Assembly (NCBI GenBank): GCA_910586965.1
Contig: CAJUMF010000010.1
Location: 1-64,000 of the forward strand
DNA: 64,000 nt
Reading direction: 5' to 3'
Source of the DNA: an uncultured Dorea sp.
Lineage (GTDB): Bacteria > Bacillota > Clostridia > Lachnospirales > Lachnospiraceae
Notes under the pieces: generated by a model
What the model was told of the DNA's origin: nothing
What the model saw: only the letters and a program-made list of their open reading frames with translations
The model's database searches: none
Position numbers and translations under genes: made by a program
Shown: one piece after another, positions 17,203 through 25,483 of the stretch
Position numbering within the stretch: the stretch's first letter is position 1
Layout: each line of letters begins with the position of its first letter

Positions 17203-18411
17203 TTACAAATAATTCATCGCATTCACCGGTCTGCCTCCGGACATTACCTGAAAGTGCAGATGCGGTCCTGTAGAATTCCCAGTCGTCCCTACTGCACCGA
17301 TATGCTGTCCCTTCGAAACTCTTGTTCCGGCTCTTACAAATATCCGGCTGCAGTGCATATAGTATGTCTGCAATCCATTTCCATGATTGATAACAATCAT
17401 ATTGCCCGCATTACCGCTGTATCTTGCAGATGTAACTGTCCCGTCCGCCGCCGCATAGATCGGCGTTCCTGTGGGTGCCGCAAAATCTGTACCCTTGTGA
17501 TTCGTACTTGCTCCCCGGAGCGGTGCCGTCCGATATCCAAATTGACTGGAAATACGCGTATATCCCGGACATGGATGGGTAAAAGTCCCGTTGCCGCTCA
17601 CCACGATTTCATCGGAAGCACCGCCGGACACTGCAGCATTTTTCCTTGCCGCTTCTGCCTGTGCCGCTGCCTCTTTTGCAGCAGCTTCCGCCTCCGCTTT
17701 CTTTCTCGCTGCATCTGCCGCTGCTTTCGCTGCTGCTTCAAGCTTTTTCACACGTTCTGCATTCGCGTTTATTTCTTCCTTGAGTCCGTCAATTTCATTT
17801 TCCTTGCTGGCAAGCAATGTCTGTAAGCTTCCCTGCTTCACGATCAGCTCATCCTGCATGACCTCCATCTCTTCCTGTTCCTTCTGAAGAGCTGCTTCTT
17901 GTTCCTCTACCTGCCTGACAATCTCCTGGTACTTTGTAAGCATATCCCTGTCATAATCAGAAATTGATGAAATATACTCTGTCTTATTCAAAAAATCACT
18001 GAGATCTTTTGCCTCAAACAAAATCTCCACAAATTGGCCATTACCATTCTCATACATGTATTTGATTCTTTTTTTCATGCTTTCGTATTGGTCATTTTCA
18101 TCTACTCTGGCCTGGATCAGTTCATCCTCCTTCAGAGTAATCTCTTCTTCTTTGTCGAGTATCTTTTCCTCTATCACACTGATCTCATCAAGAAGTGCAT
18201 CCAACTGCGCAGATATTGTCTGCCTTTCTGTCTCTGCCTGTTCCTTCTGCTCTTTTAGCTCCTGACTTTCCTCTTTTGCCTTGTCAGCTTTTTCTTTTGC
18301 CTTACTTGCTTCCTTTTTTGCCTCACTGGCACTTGAAGCCTGAGATGTAAATCCCATTCCAAAACAAAGAGTTCCTACAAGCAAGAGACTTATTAATTTC
18401 TTCCCTCGCAT
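17203..18411 (-). CDS. Murein hydrolase activator / M23 peptidase with coiled coil (EnvC/PcsB-like)
   Basis: The 402-residue protein starts with a signal peptide ending near ASSASEA. A long coiled coil, very rich in Lys/Glu/Gln, runs from about residue 30 to 250 and includes an Ala-rich stretch of AAAKAAADAARKK type. The C-terminal LytM domain (about 275-400) keeps the zinc ligands: NHKGTDFAAP (His, Asp) and GPHLHFQV (His-x-His). By position it is the likely partner of the downstream-acting FtsEX complex, as EnvC is in E. coli and PcsB in streptococci. Here the M23 site looks complete, so it may itself be a hydrolase. Confidence 0.92.
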   Translation of the reverse strand: MRGKKLISLLLVGTLCFGMGFTSQASSASEAKKEASKAKEKADKAKEESQELKEQKEQAETERQTISAQLDALLDEISVIEEKILDKEEEITLKEDELIQARVDENDQYESMKKRIKYMYENGNGQFVEILFEAKDLSDFLNKTEYISSISDYDRDMLTKYQEIVRQVEEQEAALQKEQEEMEVMQDELIVKQGSLQTLLASKENEIDGLKEEINANAERVKKLEAAAKAAADAARKKAEAEAAAKEAAAQAEAARKNAAVSGGASDEIVVSGNGTFTHPCPGYTRISSQFGYRTAPLRGASTNHKGTDFAAPTGTPIYAAADGTVTSARYSGNAGNMIVINHGNGLQTYYMHCSRIFVRAGTRVSKGQHIGAVGTTGNSTGPHLHFQVMSGGRPVNAMNYL

Positions 18412-18437
18412 TTATATATCCCCCTAAATCAAATGTA

Positions 18438-19346
18438 TTATACTCGCAGATGTTTATGAATGGTAAAGAAACTCCCCACAAATCCAATACCTACACCCAG
18501 TGCTATTCCGACCGGAAGAAGCGTTTTATACACATCCGTTACCGGAAGGAACGTAATAATATTATTCAGAAGGCTGAACTTAGTCATAATATATGCCACC
18601 GCTTTATCATACATGAAAAACAACATGATCAGCGGAATAATCGCCCCTACAATACCGATGATCAGTCCTTCGATCACAAACGGCGCACGGACAAACCCGT
18701 CCTTCGCCCCTATGTATTTCATGATTGCAATCTCTTCCCGGCGGACTGTAATACCCATTGTTACCGTATTGCTGATAAGGAAAATGGATACCGCAAGAAG
18801 AATCAGTATAAGCGCTGCGGACACATAATACATCAATTTGTTTACACTCGTAAGTGTCTTTGCCACAACATCTGACTTTTTGACTTTGCGGACTCCTTCC
18901 AACGATTCCGCAAAAGTAACTACTTCCTTCTGCTTTTCTACATCTTCCATAAGGACTTCGTAGCTATCTGAATTTGCCAGCGGGTTGTCATTCTTAAACC
19001 CTTCTGCCGCATCTTTGGAATCTCCGAAATAATCATCCTGAAATTTTTCCCATGCATCATCTGCACTGATATAATTGACATCCAGAACACCCTCTTTGTC
19101 TATAAGCTGCTCACCTATGTCATCTTTCTGCTCCTGTGTGGCATCATCATTGAAAAATATAGTAATCGCTACATTTTTCTCTGCCTCTTCCACAATGTAG
19201 TTCAGATTCACTATAATTGCGTAAAACAGACCAAACAGGAAAATACACGCAGCCATCGTCGCGATGGATGCAATGGAGAACATCTTATTCCTGCCTATGT
19301 TCTTTACCCCTTGTTTCATCGAATATCCAAATGTACTAATTCTCAT
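18438..19346 (-). CDS. ftsX: Cell division protein FtsX
   Basis: FtsX is the permease-like half of the FtsEX complex, which uses ATP hydrolysis to control septal peptidoglycan hydrolases. The product has a cytoplasmic N-terminus, one membrane span (about 23-45) and an extracellular domain (about 46-165). Three further spans follow in the C-terminal half, with the FtsX-domain motif VRREEIAIMKYIGAKDGFVRAPF. The ATG at 19346 (MRISTFGYS) is chosen over a GTG four codons upstream because AAAGGTG lies before it. It overlaps ftsE by 11 bases. Confidence 0.95.
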   Translation of the reverse strand: MRISTFGYSMKQGVKNIGRNKMFSIASIATMAACIFLFGLFYAIIVNLNYIVEEAEKNVAITIFFNDDATQEQKDDIGEQLIDKEGVLDVNYISADDAWEKFQDDYFGDSKDAAEGFKNDNPLANSDSYEVLMEDVEKQKEVVTFAESLEGVRKVKKSDVVAKTLTSVNKLMYYVSAALILILLAVSIFLISNTVTMGITVRREEIAIMKYIGAKDGFVRAPFVIEGLIIGIVGAIIPLIMLFFMYDKAVAYIMTKFSLLNNIITFLPVTDVYKTLLPVGIALGVGIGFVGSFFTIHKHLRV

Positions 19347-20022
19347 TATTATACCCACCTTTTTTCTCGTCGCTTACGATAACACCCTTTTTCATCGTAA
19401 TAACGCGCTTCTTCATCTCGTTTACAATCTCTTGGTTATGCGTAACAACCAGCACTGTCGTCCCTCTGTCATTAGCTTCTTCCAAAAGCTTCATAATTTC
19501 CCATGAATTCGTCGGGTCAAGGTTTCCTGTAGGCTCATCCGCCAAAAGTATCGCCGGTTCATTCACAATCGCCCTTGCAATGGCAACTCTCTGCTGCTCT
19601 CCTCCGGATAACTCCTTCGGGAAAGATTTGTACTTTTGCGCCAGCCCTACCAGTGACAATGCCGCAGGCACCTTCTTTTTTATAATCCTGCCGGGTGTCT
19701 CCGTAACCCTCTGTGCAAACGCAATATTCTCATAAATATTACGGTCTTTAAGAAGACGGAAATCCTGGAACACAACTCCGATTGCCCTCCGATACATGGG
19801 AATCTTCCGGTGCCGCATCTTATTCAAATTCTGACCATTCACTACGATTGTCCCCGAAGTCGGGTCAAGCTCTTTCATGATCAGCTTAATTAATGTTGAC
19901 TTACCAGAACCGCTGTCGCCAACGATAAATACAAATTCGCCCTGTTCAACCTTTAGATTGACACCATTAAGGGCGGCAACCCCTTTTGAGTACTCTTTCT
20001 TAACGTCCTTTAATTCAATCAT
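19336..20022 (-). CDS. ftsE: Cell division ATP-binding protein FtsE
   Basis: FtsE is the ABC ATPase partner of FtsX. The 228-residue protein has the Walker A loop VGDSGSGKSTLIKL (about 33-46), a Q-loop in VVFQDFRLL, the signature LSGGEQQRVAIARAI, Walker B AILLADEPTGNLD and the switch His in VVTHNQEIV. AGGAGG precedes the ATG. Length and motifs are ordinary. It follows the PucR-type regulator gene by 16 bases. Confidence 0.96.
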   Translation of the reverse strand: MIELKDVKKEYSKGVAALNGVNLKVEQGEFVFIVGDSGSGKSTLIKLIMKELDPTSGTIVVNGQNLNKMRHRKIPMYRRAIGVVFQDFRLLKDRNIYENIAFAQRVTETPGRIIKKKVPAALSLVGLAQKYKSFPKELSGGEQQRVAIARAIVNEPAILLADEPTGNLDPTNSWEIMKLLEEANDRGTTVLVVTHNQEIVNEMKKRVITMKKGVIVSDEKKGGYNNEN

Positions 20023-20038
20023 AATTTCCTCCTGATTA

Positions 20039-21127
20039 TTAATACTCCAATGACTCCATGTACTTCATATATTTTACAACCATAAGTGCGATCTTAAAAG
20101 TAATGGCATCTTCAAACACACGCAGATCAAGACCGGTGCTCTTCTGAAGCTTATCAAGCCGGTACACCAACGTATTGCGATGGATGTAAAGCTGACGGGA
20201 TGTCTCAGACACATTCAGATTATTTTCAAAAAACTTATTAATCGTAGTCAATGTCTCTTCGTCAAAATCATCCGGAGATTTCCCCTCAAAAATCTCGCGT
20301 ATAAACATCTTGCAAAGCGGAATCGGCAACTGGTAGATCAGCCTCCCAATTCCAAGCGCACTGTATGCGATCACACTTCTCTCACTGAAAAAGATCTTCC
20401 CTACATCAAGGGCAAGCTTTGCCTCTTTATAGGATTTCGACACTTCTTTAATGTCGTTCACGACAGTCCCGTACGCGATCAGAATGTCCTCCTCCCCGTC
20501 ATTCTTCAGAATATCATAAATATTCTGAGCCATCTTTCCCAATTCCGCATAACTATCATTCGCATCGACTTCTTTCACAATAATAATATTCTTCTCATCG
20601 ACTGCTGTTACAAAATCTTTCACTTTATTTCCAAGAAGACCTCGTACATTGTCGAGCGCATTACTGTCTTTTTCATTTTTTGTCTCAATAATAAAGATAA
20701 CACGTCTGACTTCTGTGTCAATATGTAATTTTTTGGCACGGTTATAAATATCGACAAGCAGCAGGTTATCTAAAAGGAGATTCTTAATAAAATTATCCTT
20801 ATCAAAGCGTTCTTTATACGCCACCAAAAGACTCTGAATCTGGAACACAGCAATCTTTCCGACCATGTACACATCATCCCCGCCGCCATTTGCCAATAAA
20901 ATATATTCCAACTGATGCTCATCGAAGATTTTAAAAAATTGATATCCCTGTACAACCTGACTATCTGCCGGTGAATTTACAAAAGATATAATTTCTTCTT
21001 CATAACTGTTCTGTTCGGAAAATGTACTTGCCAGAGATTTCCCGTCCGTATCCATCACGCAGAAGTCAATTCTTGAAATCCCCTTCAATCCTTCAATTGT
21101 ATTTTGAAGTATTTGATTAGATATCAT
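20039..21127 (-). CDS. PucR/CdaR-type helix-turn-helix regulator
   Basis: The 362-residue protein ends with a PucR C-terminal HTH domain: NLNVSETSRQLYIHRNTLVYRLDK, split here as NVSETSRQLYIHRNTLVYR followed by the DNA-recognition helix, then DLRVFEDAITFKIALMV. The N-terminal two-thirds has no clear ligand-binding fold but resembles the GAF-like/GGDEF-like halves of CdaR regulators. It heads the operon that includes ftsEX, the M23 hydrolase and ctp, so it may regulate this operon. Its effector cannot be read from sequence. Confidence 0.85.
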   Translation of the reverse strand: MISNQILQNTIEGLKGISRIDFCVMDTDGKSLASTFSEQNSYEEEIISFVNSPADSQVVQGYQFFKIFDEHQLEYILLANGGGDDVYMVGKIAVFQIQSLLVAYKERFDKDNFIKNLLLDNLLLVDIYNRAKKLHIDTEVRRVIFIIETKNEKDSNALDNVRGLLGNKVKDFVTAVDEKNIIIVKEVDANDSYAELGKMAQNIYDILKNDGEEDILIAYGTVVNDIKEVSKSYKEAKLALDVGKIFFSERSVIAYSALGIGRLIYQLPIPLCKMFIREIFEGKSPDDFDEETLTTINKFFENNLNVSETSRQLYIHRNTLVYRLDKLQKSTGLDLRVFEDAITFKIALMVVKYMKYMESLEY

Positions 21128-21227
21128 ATTCCATCTCCTCCACTCATTTCAATATGCATTTTTCACAACAAAAAAAAATCTTATTCCTGTAAAACACACA
21201 CCTTTAGGTCTTATATTAATATAAACT

Positions 21228-21273
21228 TACAAAAAAAGAAAGAGGAAATCACATATTTTTGTTGATTTCCTCA
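21228..21273 (-). terminator. Terminator after the TagA-like gene
   Basis: On the minus strand TTGAGGAAATCA and its complement TGATTTCCTC form a 10-base-pair hairpin followed by a T-rich tract ending in seven T. It lies about 75 bases beyond the stop of the transferase gene. A second small hairpin (GGTTTTTT/AAAAAACC near 21282-21301) lies just before it. Confidence 0.65.
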
Positions 21274-21346
21274 ATTTTCTTGGTTTTTTCGACAAAAAAC
21301 CGATGTACATAGTAACCAAAACCTGTTTCTTATTATTTTCTTATGA

Positions 21347-22039
21347 TTATAACTGCAATGACTGCGGCTCAATCTTTTTCCGCTTTTCCAATTCTTTCTG
21401 AAATACTTTCTTGATCACATATTGCGTGAACCGACTCTGCACAGTCCCTGCTTTACTGAATGGAATAATATCTTTCCCAAGCCCGAGCCATACATGCGCA
21501 TTCAACAGGCTTTTATTCTTTGTCACAAAATCTTCCTGAAGCGGAGAAGACATTGCAGAAATCACACAATCTATATCTGCTCCGTTAATGGCATTTACAA
21601 TCATGTCATCAGCCCTGTCCTGTGCCGACACTTTCGCCATTCCTCCAACCTGAGTCCCCCTGTAAGAACTCTCCAGGTATTGTAAAAACTCCTGTCCTTC
21701 TTCTTCAGATTCCACAAGCAGATACACTCTTTTATGATGCTTATTGATATATCTCAAAAGCATCTTTAAAAAAGTCCGCTCCTGTATCTCCCGGAGACTC
21801 CTTTTTTCCGTAATATCTGTCGATTCCAGAATGGTCGTATCTCCCGCTAACACAAGGTCAAAGTAACAAACTTCATCTTTTAACTCTGGAATACTGTCCA
21901 TCTGCATAAGGCTGTCTGCTGTCACCATCTCAATCACACTGATTGGCTCTGACTGCATGGAATCGATAAACTGCTTCATCGCTTCCTTTGCCGTAAAATT
22001 ATCTATATTAATATCTAAAACACGAATTCTGCCACCCAT
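21347..22039 (-). CDS. WecG/TagA/CpsF-family glycosyltransferase-like protein
   Basis: The protein shows the family pattern: a start like RIRVLDINIDNFTAKEAM, a central VTADSLMQMDSIPEL followed by FDLVLAGDTTIL, and a late segment WLGLGKDIIPFSKAG. TagA-type enzymes transfer N-acetylmannosamine in wall teichoic acid linkage synthesis. This 230-residue protein is divergent: the usual PDG-x-G-hAxR region is replaced by AGDTTILES, so activity is uncertain. The longer frame starting at 22201 is rejected because a near-perfect promoter lies inside it and GTGGAG precedes the ATG at 22039. Confidence 0.7.
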   Translation of the reverse strand: MGGRIRVLDINIDNFTAKEAMKQFIDSMQSEPISVIEMVTADSLMQMDSIPELKDEVCYFDLVLAGDTTILESTDITEKRSLREIQERTFLKMLLRYINKHHKRVYLLVESEEEGQEFLQYLESSYRGTQVGGMAKVSAQDRADDMIVNAINGADIDCVISAMSSPLQEDFVTKNKSLLNAHVWLGLGKDIIPFSKAGTVQSRFTQYVIKKVFQKELEKRKKIEPQSLQL

Positions 22040-22078
22040 ACATTCTCCACTACTATACTCTACTCTGTCGGTTTTTCG

Positions 22079-22107
22079 ATTATAGCAAAAGGAACTTCTA
22101 TTTTCAA
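22079..22107 (-). promoter_or_regulatory. Promoter of the TagA-like gene
   Basis: On the minus strand TTGAAA (22102-22107) and TATAAT (22079-22084) are separated by exactly 17 bases. TGC directly before the -10 makes an extended -10. It lies about 40 bases before the chosen ATG. Confidence 0.75.
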
Positions 22108-22154
22108 CAGATGTCAAAAAATTTTCACACTTATTAATATTCGTAATATTTTCG

Positions 22155-22349
22155 TTATTTTTGTCTGGCAGAGCGTTTCCTTCTGGCAAGCAGCCCCCCA
22201 ATCCTTCCCGTTTCTTTTGAAGAGAGAGAACGCCACCCGTCTGCCATCACCCGGTCCAGAAGCCCAAGTTCTTCTGCAATCTCGTACTTTATCTTCTCTT
22301 CTGCCGTCAATTCTTCCAGTTTAATCTCTTTTTGCTTTTTTCCCGCCAT
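22155..22349 (-). CDS. Small acid-soluble spore protein, alpha/beta-type
   Basis: The 64-residue product has a basic start (MAGKKQKEIK), then EEKIKYEIAEELGLLDRV and KETGRIGGLLARRKR. These match the two conserved helices of alpha/beta SASPs (EIAxELGL... and ...GxIGG..), in the divergent form common in Lachnospiraceae. SASPs coat and protect spore DNA, so this is the best evidence in the window that the organism sporulates. AAAGGAG precedes the ATG. A forespore sigma-G promoter was looked for but no convincing match was found. Confidence 0.75.
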   Translation of the reverse strand: MAGKKQKEIKLEELTAEEKIKYEIAEELGLLDRVMADGWRSLSSKETGRIGGLLARRKRSARQK

Positions 22350-22430
22350 ATCTGCTTCTCCTTTCTATACCCTTTGTGAACAAATGGCATATAGGTAAGT
22401 ATTGACACTCTCCGGAAAAATATACCTGCA

Positions 22431-22458
22431 AAAAGAAGGAGCCTCAAGCCCCTCCCTT
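22431..22458 (-). terminator. Weak terminator after the PspC gene
   Basis: On the minus strand a GGAG...CTCC stem, extended by a bulged AAGG/CCTT, is followed by TTCTTTTT. It lies 20 bases beyond the PspC-domain gene stop codon and would end the PadR operon. Confidence 0.45.
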
Positions 22459-22478
22459 ATTCCATGCCCTATTCTTTT

Positions 22479-22670
22479 TTACGCCCGCGGCTCATCCGGA
22501 ATTATGATAGCCGCGATAAAATACGCCAGGATCCCGCTCCCTGTGCAAGCCAGGAGCACAAGCCCCAGCCGGATCAGCGTGGGGTCTATGTTAAAATATT
22601 CCGCGATACCCCCGCACACTCCGCAAATCATACGTTCCCTCCTGCTACGGTAAAGTTTTTTAGGTTCCAT
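22479..22670 (-). CDS. PspC-domain membrane protein
   Basis: The 63-residue protein is a bare PspC domain: KKLYRSRRERMICGVCGGIAEY, written here as a basic start followed by MICGVCGGIAEYFNIDPT, then one or two membrane segments (about 33-57) and IIPDEPRA. PspC proteins sense or relay membrane stress and are often fused or linked to LiaF/DUF4097-type proteins. It is the last gene of padR-DUF1700-DUF4097-pspC, in keeping with an envelope-stress unit. Confidence 0.92.
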   Translation of the reverse strand: MEPKKLYRSRRERMICGVCGGIAEYFNIDPTLIRLGLVLLACTGSGILAYFIAAIIIPDEPRA

Positions 22671-22682
22671 ATCATATCCTCC

Positions 22683-23696
22683 TTATTGTCCTGAAAAATT
22701 AACTGCTACACTTCCGATTCCGCAGCTTATATCCATCTCCCTGCTGCCGTGGTGGTCAATGGTCTTATTCCTTCCCAGCCCCGCGTAAGTACTTTCGCCG
22801 CACACAATCTCACCCATGCCGCAGTCAATCTCATAGTTGTAATCCGACTCTTTCCCGTATGCCGTATACACGATTTCCCCCACGCCGCAGTCTATATCTA
22901 TCTCAGCCTCAGCCGCGCCGGCTGCAGTCAGGGAACCTGCCCCGCAGTCAAGCTCCGCCTCGATTGCCCTGAAATTTCCAATCACTCCTTCTCCCGCGCC
23001 CACGTCAACCGACAGCTCATTCGCCTCAATATCCGCAATGCGAAGGTATCCTGCCGCAAGCCCGATAGATACTTCCTCAAATCGGGCGCCTTCCGGTATC
23101 CGCAGCAGAATTTTTCCTGCTTTCCCGTCATTTATGCCAAACAGCTTTTTCCTGGATTCAATCTTCAGCTCATTGCCATCCATGTAACATCTAAGGCACA
23201 GCTTTTTATTGATATTGTCCGTATCAATGATAAGCTCCCGAGAAAGCCCGGCATCAGGCACAACTTCAATCTCGCCCGCCCACACTTCCATGTCGATTGC
23301 GCTTACATCTTGAAAACTCAGCCGCTTGGAGCCCTCTATGATATTTCCAGGCTCCTCCGTCTCATAATAACCGTCCCCCGTGCCATGATGTGCATCCGGA
23401 TGATGGGAGCCGTCGTCATAATCGTCATAGACATAATCATCACCATCATAATCGTCATCGGCATAATCGTTGCCCTCATAACCGTCATAGGCATAATCAT
23501 CATCCGCCGCCCCGCCGCCTGTATAGCCGTCGTCATAATGTTTGCCGCTGTTCATAGCAAATCCAAACCCGTTGGGGAAACGGTTCTCAATAGCCTCCAC
23601 CGTCACCCCCATGACAAATGATGCCGCGCAGCATACAATCCCGACAACCAGGCAGACCGCACAGACAATCCAGAAAATCTTCCATCCTCTTTTCAC
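22683..23696 (-). CDS. Membrane-anchored DUF4097-type adhesin-like beta-repeat protein with Asp/Tyr-rich linker
   Basis: The 337-residue protein has a membrane span at about residues 7-29. An unusual low-complexity linker (about 53-115) follows, made almost entirely of Asp, Tyr, Gly and His. The C-terminal part repeats short beta-strand units with Cys-Gly pairs (ELDCGAGSLTAAG, IDIDCGVGEIVYTA, YEIDCGMGEIV, DISCGIGSVAVNF), typical of DUF4097/LiaF-like beta-helix domains. It sits between DUF1700 and PspC in one operon. Function is not known; an envelope-stress scaffold is an inference from context. Confidence 0.85.
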   Translation of the reverse strand: MKRGWKIFWIVCAVCLVVGIVCCAASFVMGVTVEAIENRFPNGFGFAMNSGKHYDDGYTGGGAADDDYAYDGYEGNDYADDDYDGDDYVYDDYDDGSHHPDAHHGTGDGYYETEEPGNIIEGSKRLSFQDVSAIDMEVWAGEIEVVPDAGLSRELIIDTDNINKKLCLRCYMDGNELKIESRKKLFGINDGKAGKILLRIPEGARFEEVSIGLAAGYLRIADIEANELSVDVGAGEGVIGNFRAIEAELDCGAGSLTAAGAAEAEIDIDCGVGEIVYTAYGKESDYNYEIDCGMGEIVCGESTYAGLGRNKTIDHHGSREMDISCGIGSVAVNFSGQ

Positions 23697-23698
23697 GC

Positions 23699-24493
23699 CT
23701 AAGCCACCGCCTTTCTATGAAATGGTTTCCGGCACAGCCACACGAGTCCCCGGCATATTCCCGGAATCATCACAATGCAGAGCTTAACACACGCCAGAGT
23801 GCCCACCGTGCCGATAACACCCAGGATAAGGCCCGTGCCGATAAGCGCAAGCCCCACCGCAATCTCCGGAATCAGCGCCACAAGCCCCGCGCAGAAAAGC
23901 ACTATCCCCACGATTGCAATCGCTGCAAACCCAATCACAAGCGCAAAGAAAAAGCAGAATAGCCCGATAACACACGCAGCCGCCACCGCAACAACCGCAA
24001 GCGCACACGGTATGATTATCGGAGCGCCTACAAGGATGATTCCTATGATCAATAAGACCTTCAGCACATTGCTGCTCCAGGGCTTTTGCTCCTCCGGGTC
24101 CTTCTCGTAGCTGTACGCCGTATTTCCCTGCCCGCCGCCCTGATAAGCATATCCGGCGCCGTCCGCATTTTCCCGGTAGCTGTACCCCTTATTCCCAAAG
24201 TCCTGGCCGCCCGTCTTTTCTTCCCTGGCTGCCGGAACTTCCTTCGCAAGACTGACACGCTCCTGATACCCCGTCTCTGTAAATTCTCCGCCGTCATGCT
24301 GCCCCAAAAGGTCCGCCTTAATCTTCCCGGCAACCTTCGCCGGGCTTTCCAGCTCCGAGATTACCTCGCCCTCTTTGTCTTCGCCGGCATCGTCAAAATA
24401 ATCATTGTAGAACTGCATCGCGTCTCTTCTTTCTTCCTCCGGCACATCCTGCAAAAGCGCAGCAAGTTCAGTCATAAATTCTATGCGGTTCAT
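23699..24493 (-). CDS. DUF1700 membrane protein
   Basis: The N-terminal ~65 residues (MNRIEFMTELAALLQDVPEE, then FYNDYFDDAGEDKEGEVISEL and PAKVAGKIKADLL) are a typical DUF1700 region. A low-complexity Gly/Tyr/Glu-rich linker (about 68-140) follows. The last ~120 residues contain several strongly hydrophobic Ala/Ile/Gly/Val-rich membrane segments. DUF1700 genes regularly pair with PadR regulators, as here, where the ATG overlaps the padR stop by 4 bases. The 264 residues make it longer than the simplest members. Confidence 0.9.
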   Translation of the reverse strand: MNRIEFMTELAALLQDVPEEERRDAMQFYNDYFDDAGEDKEGEVISELESPAKVAGKIKADLLGQHDGGEFTETGYQERVSLAKEVPAAREEKTGGQDFGNKGYSYRENADGAGYAYQGGGQGNTAYSYEKDPEEQKPWSSNVLKVLLIIGIILVGAPIIIPCALAVVAVAAACVIGLFCFFFALVIGFAAIAIVGIVLFCAGLVALIPEIAVGLALIGTGLILGVIGTVGTLACVKLCIVMIPGICRGLVWLCRKPFHRKAVA

Positions 24494-24813
24494 ACAGACT
24501 CTCCTCCTTCAAATAATCCATTAATCCTGCTGGAATAACTCTTCCACTCTGTCTCATAGAGATTAAGCTGCACCGCGCCCTTCTCCGTCACCTTGTAGTA
24601 TCTCCGGTTCCGCCCGTCAAACTGCCTGTCATATACTTCCAGGCAGTCATCCTTCTGAAGGCGCCGCAGCACAGGGTACAGGGTGGATTCCGACACCTCT
24701 ATGGCTTTTCTCACGTCCTGGGTAATCTTATAGCCATAGGTGCCTTCCTTGTCTCTGGAAACAACTGCCAGCACAATCGCATCCAAGAGCGCTGCTCCTG
24801 TGTTAAATACCAT
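24490..24813 (-). CDS. PadR-family transcriptional regulator
   Basis: The 107-residue protein is a PadR winged helix: LLDAIVLAVVSRDKEGTYGYK, split as LLDAIVLAVVSR and GTYGYKITQDV, then SESTLYPVLRRLQKDDCLE and RRYYKVTEKGA. PadR proteins with such short C-termini commonly repress their own operon with DUF1700/DUF4097 envelope genes. A consensus promoter with an overlapping AT-rich dyad lies directly upstream. It is the first gene of the operon. Confidence 0.93.
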   Translation of the reverse strand: MVFNTGAALLDAIVLAVVSRDKEGTYGYKITQDVRKAIEVSESTLYPVLRRLQKDDCLEVYDRQFDGRNRRYYKVTEKGAVQLNLYETEWKSYSSRINGLFEGGESV

Positions 24814-24858
24814 ATGCCCACTCCTCTTTCTAAATTTCTTGGGTTTATAATATTCTAT

Positions 24859-24915
24859 GAAATAATAATATTATTTTCATGCTTATATTATATGCCGTAT
24901 AATATTGTTTGTCAA
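24859..24915 (-). promoter_or_regulatory. Consensus promoter and likely operator of the PadR operon
   Basis: On the minus strand TTGACA (24910-24915) and TATAAT (24887-24892) have a 17-base spacer. About 8 bases beyond the -10 lies a near-palindrome (24859-24878, GAAATAATAATATTATTTTC on the plus strand). A perfect-consensus promoter with an adjoining dyad fits autorepression by the PadR protein. Confidence 0.75.
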
Positions 24916-24963
24916 CATAAAAATAATTAATATACTATTATTTTCGCAAAAAAAGACAGGCAC

Positions 24964-25365
24964 CTATACGATGTCTGTCTCTCCGGGAACTGCCATCCCC
25001 TTTTCCTTATACTTCTGCTCTAAGAACTGTTCCAGCCATTTCCGACTCTTCCTTTCCGGAACCTGCCTGCAAAACTCCTGAATCCAACGGTCATACGGAT
25101 GTTCATCCGTTTCTTCCAAAGCGCCCGGCGTGGCACTTATGTCTTCATTATATAACCGTTCCAACCGCTGAAACTGCTCGCCAAACTGCCCTGCATATTC
25201 ATTCCAGATTTCCAGGTTATAAACTTTCAGCCCAAGAAAATCCGTGAGGTAATTCAGCCTGTCCAAGTCGGAAAATGTCATCTTCTCTTTTCCCAGCAGT
25301 ATATCCCTGTCACGCTTTCCGCATAAATACAGGAAAGCAAACCGCTCAATATCCCTTTGGTGCAT
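24964..25365 (-). CDS. Hypothetical protein, acidic/aromatic, unknown function
   Basis: I do not recognise this gene. The frame is open to 25437, but the ATG at 25365 has AAAGGTG 6 bases before it and gives 133 residues beginning MHQRDIERFAFLYLCGK. The product is rich in Leu, Glu, Arg and aromatic residues, predicted helical, with no membrane span or signal peptide. It is divergent from a small Xre regulator, with two identical 13-base repeats between them, so the regulator may control it. Confidence 0.55.
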   Translation of the reverse strand: MHQRDIERFAFLYLCGKRDRDILLGKEKMTFSDLDRLNYLTDFLGLKVYNLEIWNEYAGQFGEQFQRLERLYNEDISATPGALEETDEHPYDRWIQEFCRQVPERKSRKWLEQFLEQKYKEKGMAVPGETDIV

Positions 25366-25395
25366 ACGCATCACCTTTCTTGCAAATAATTCCTT

Positions 25396-25461
25396 ATTGC
25401 GAAACATTATAAAAAATGAAACCAGTAGAATCAACATAGAATTTCTTCATTGCGAAACATT
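25396..25461. promoter_or_regulatory. Pair of 13-base direct repeats, likely operator
   Basis: ATTGCGAAACATT occurs at 25396-25408 and 25449-25461, 53 bases apart start to start, about five helical turns. It lies between a hypothetical gene and a divergent Xre regulator. The 10-base core ATTGCGAAAC also occurs as an inverted pair at 36740-36749 and 36926-36935. Confidence 0.5.
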
Positions 25462-25483
25462 CAGAGAACGAAAGGAGTTTGTC

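Noticed and set aside
22040..22201. 54-residue N-terminal extension of the TagA-like protein
   Set aside because: A TTGAAA-N17-TATAAT promoter lies within it, the residues are not family-like, and the ATG at 22039 has its own ribosome site.
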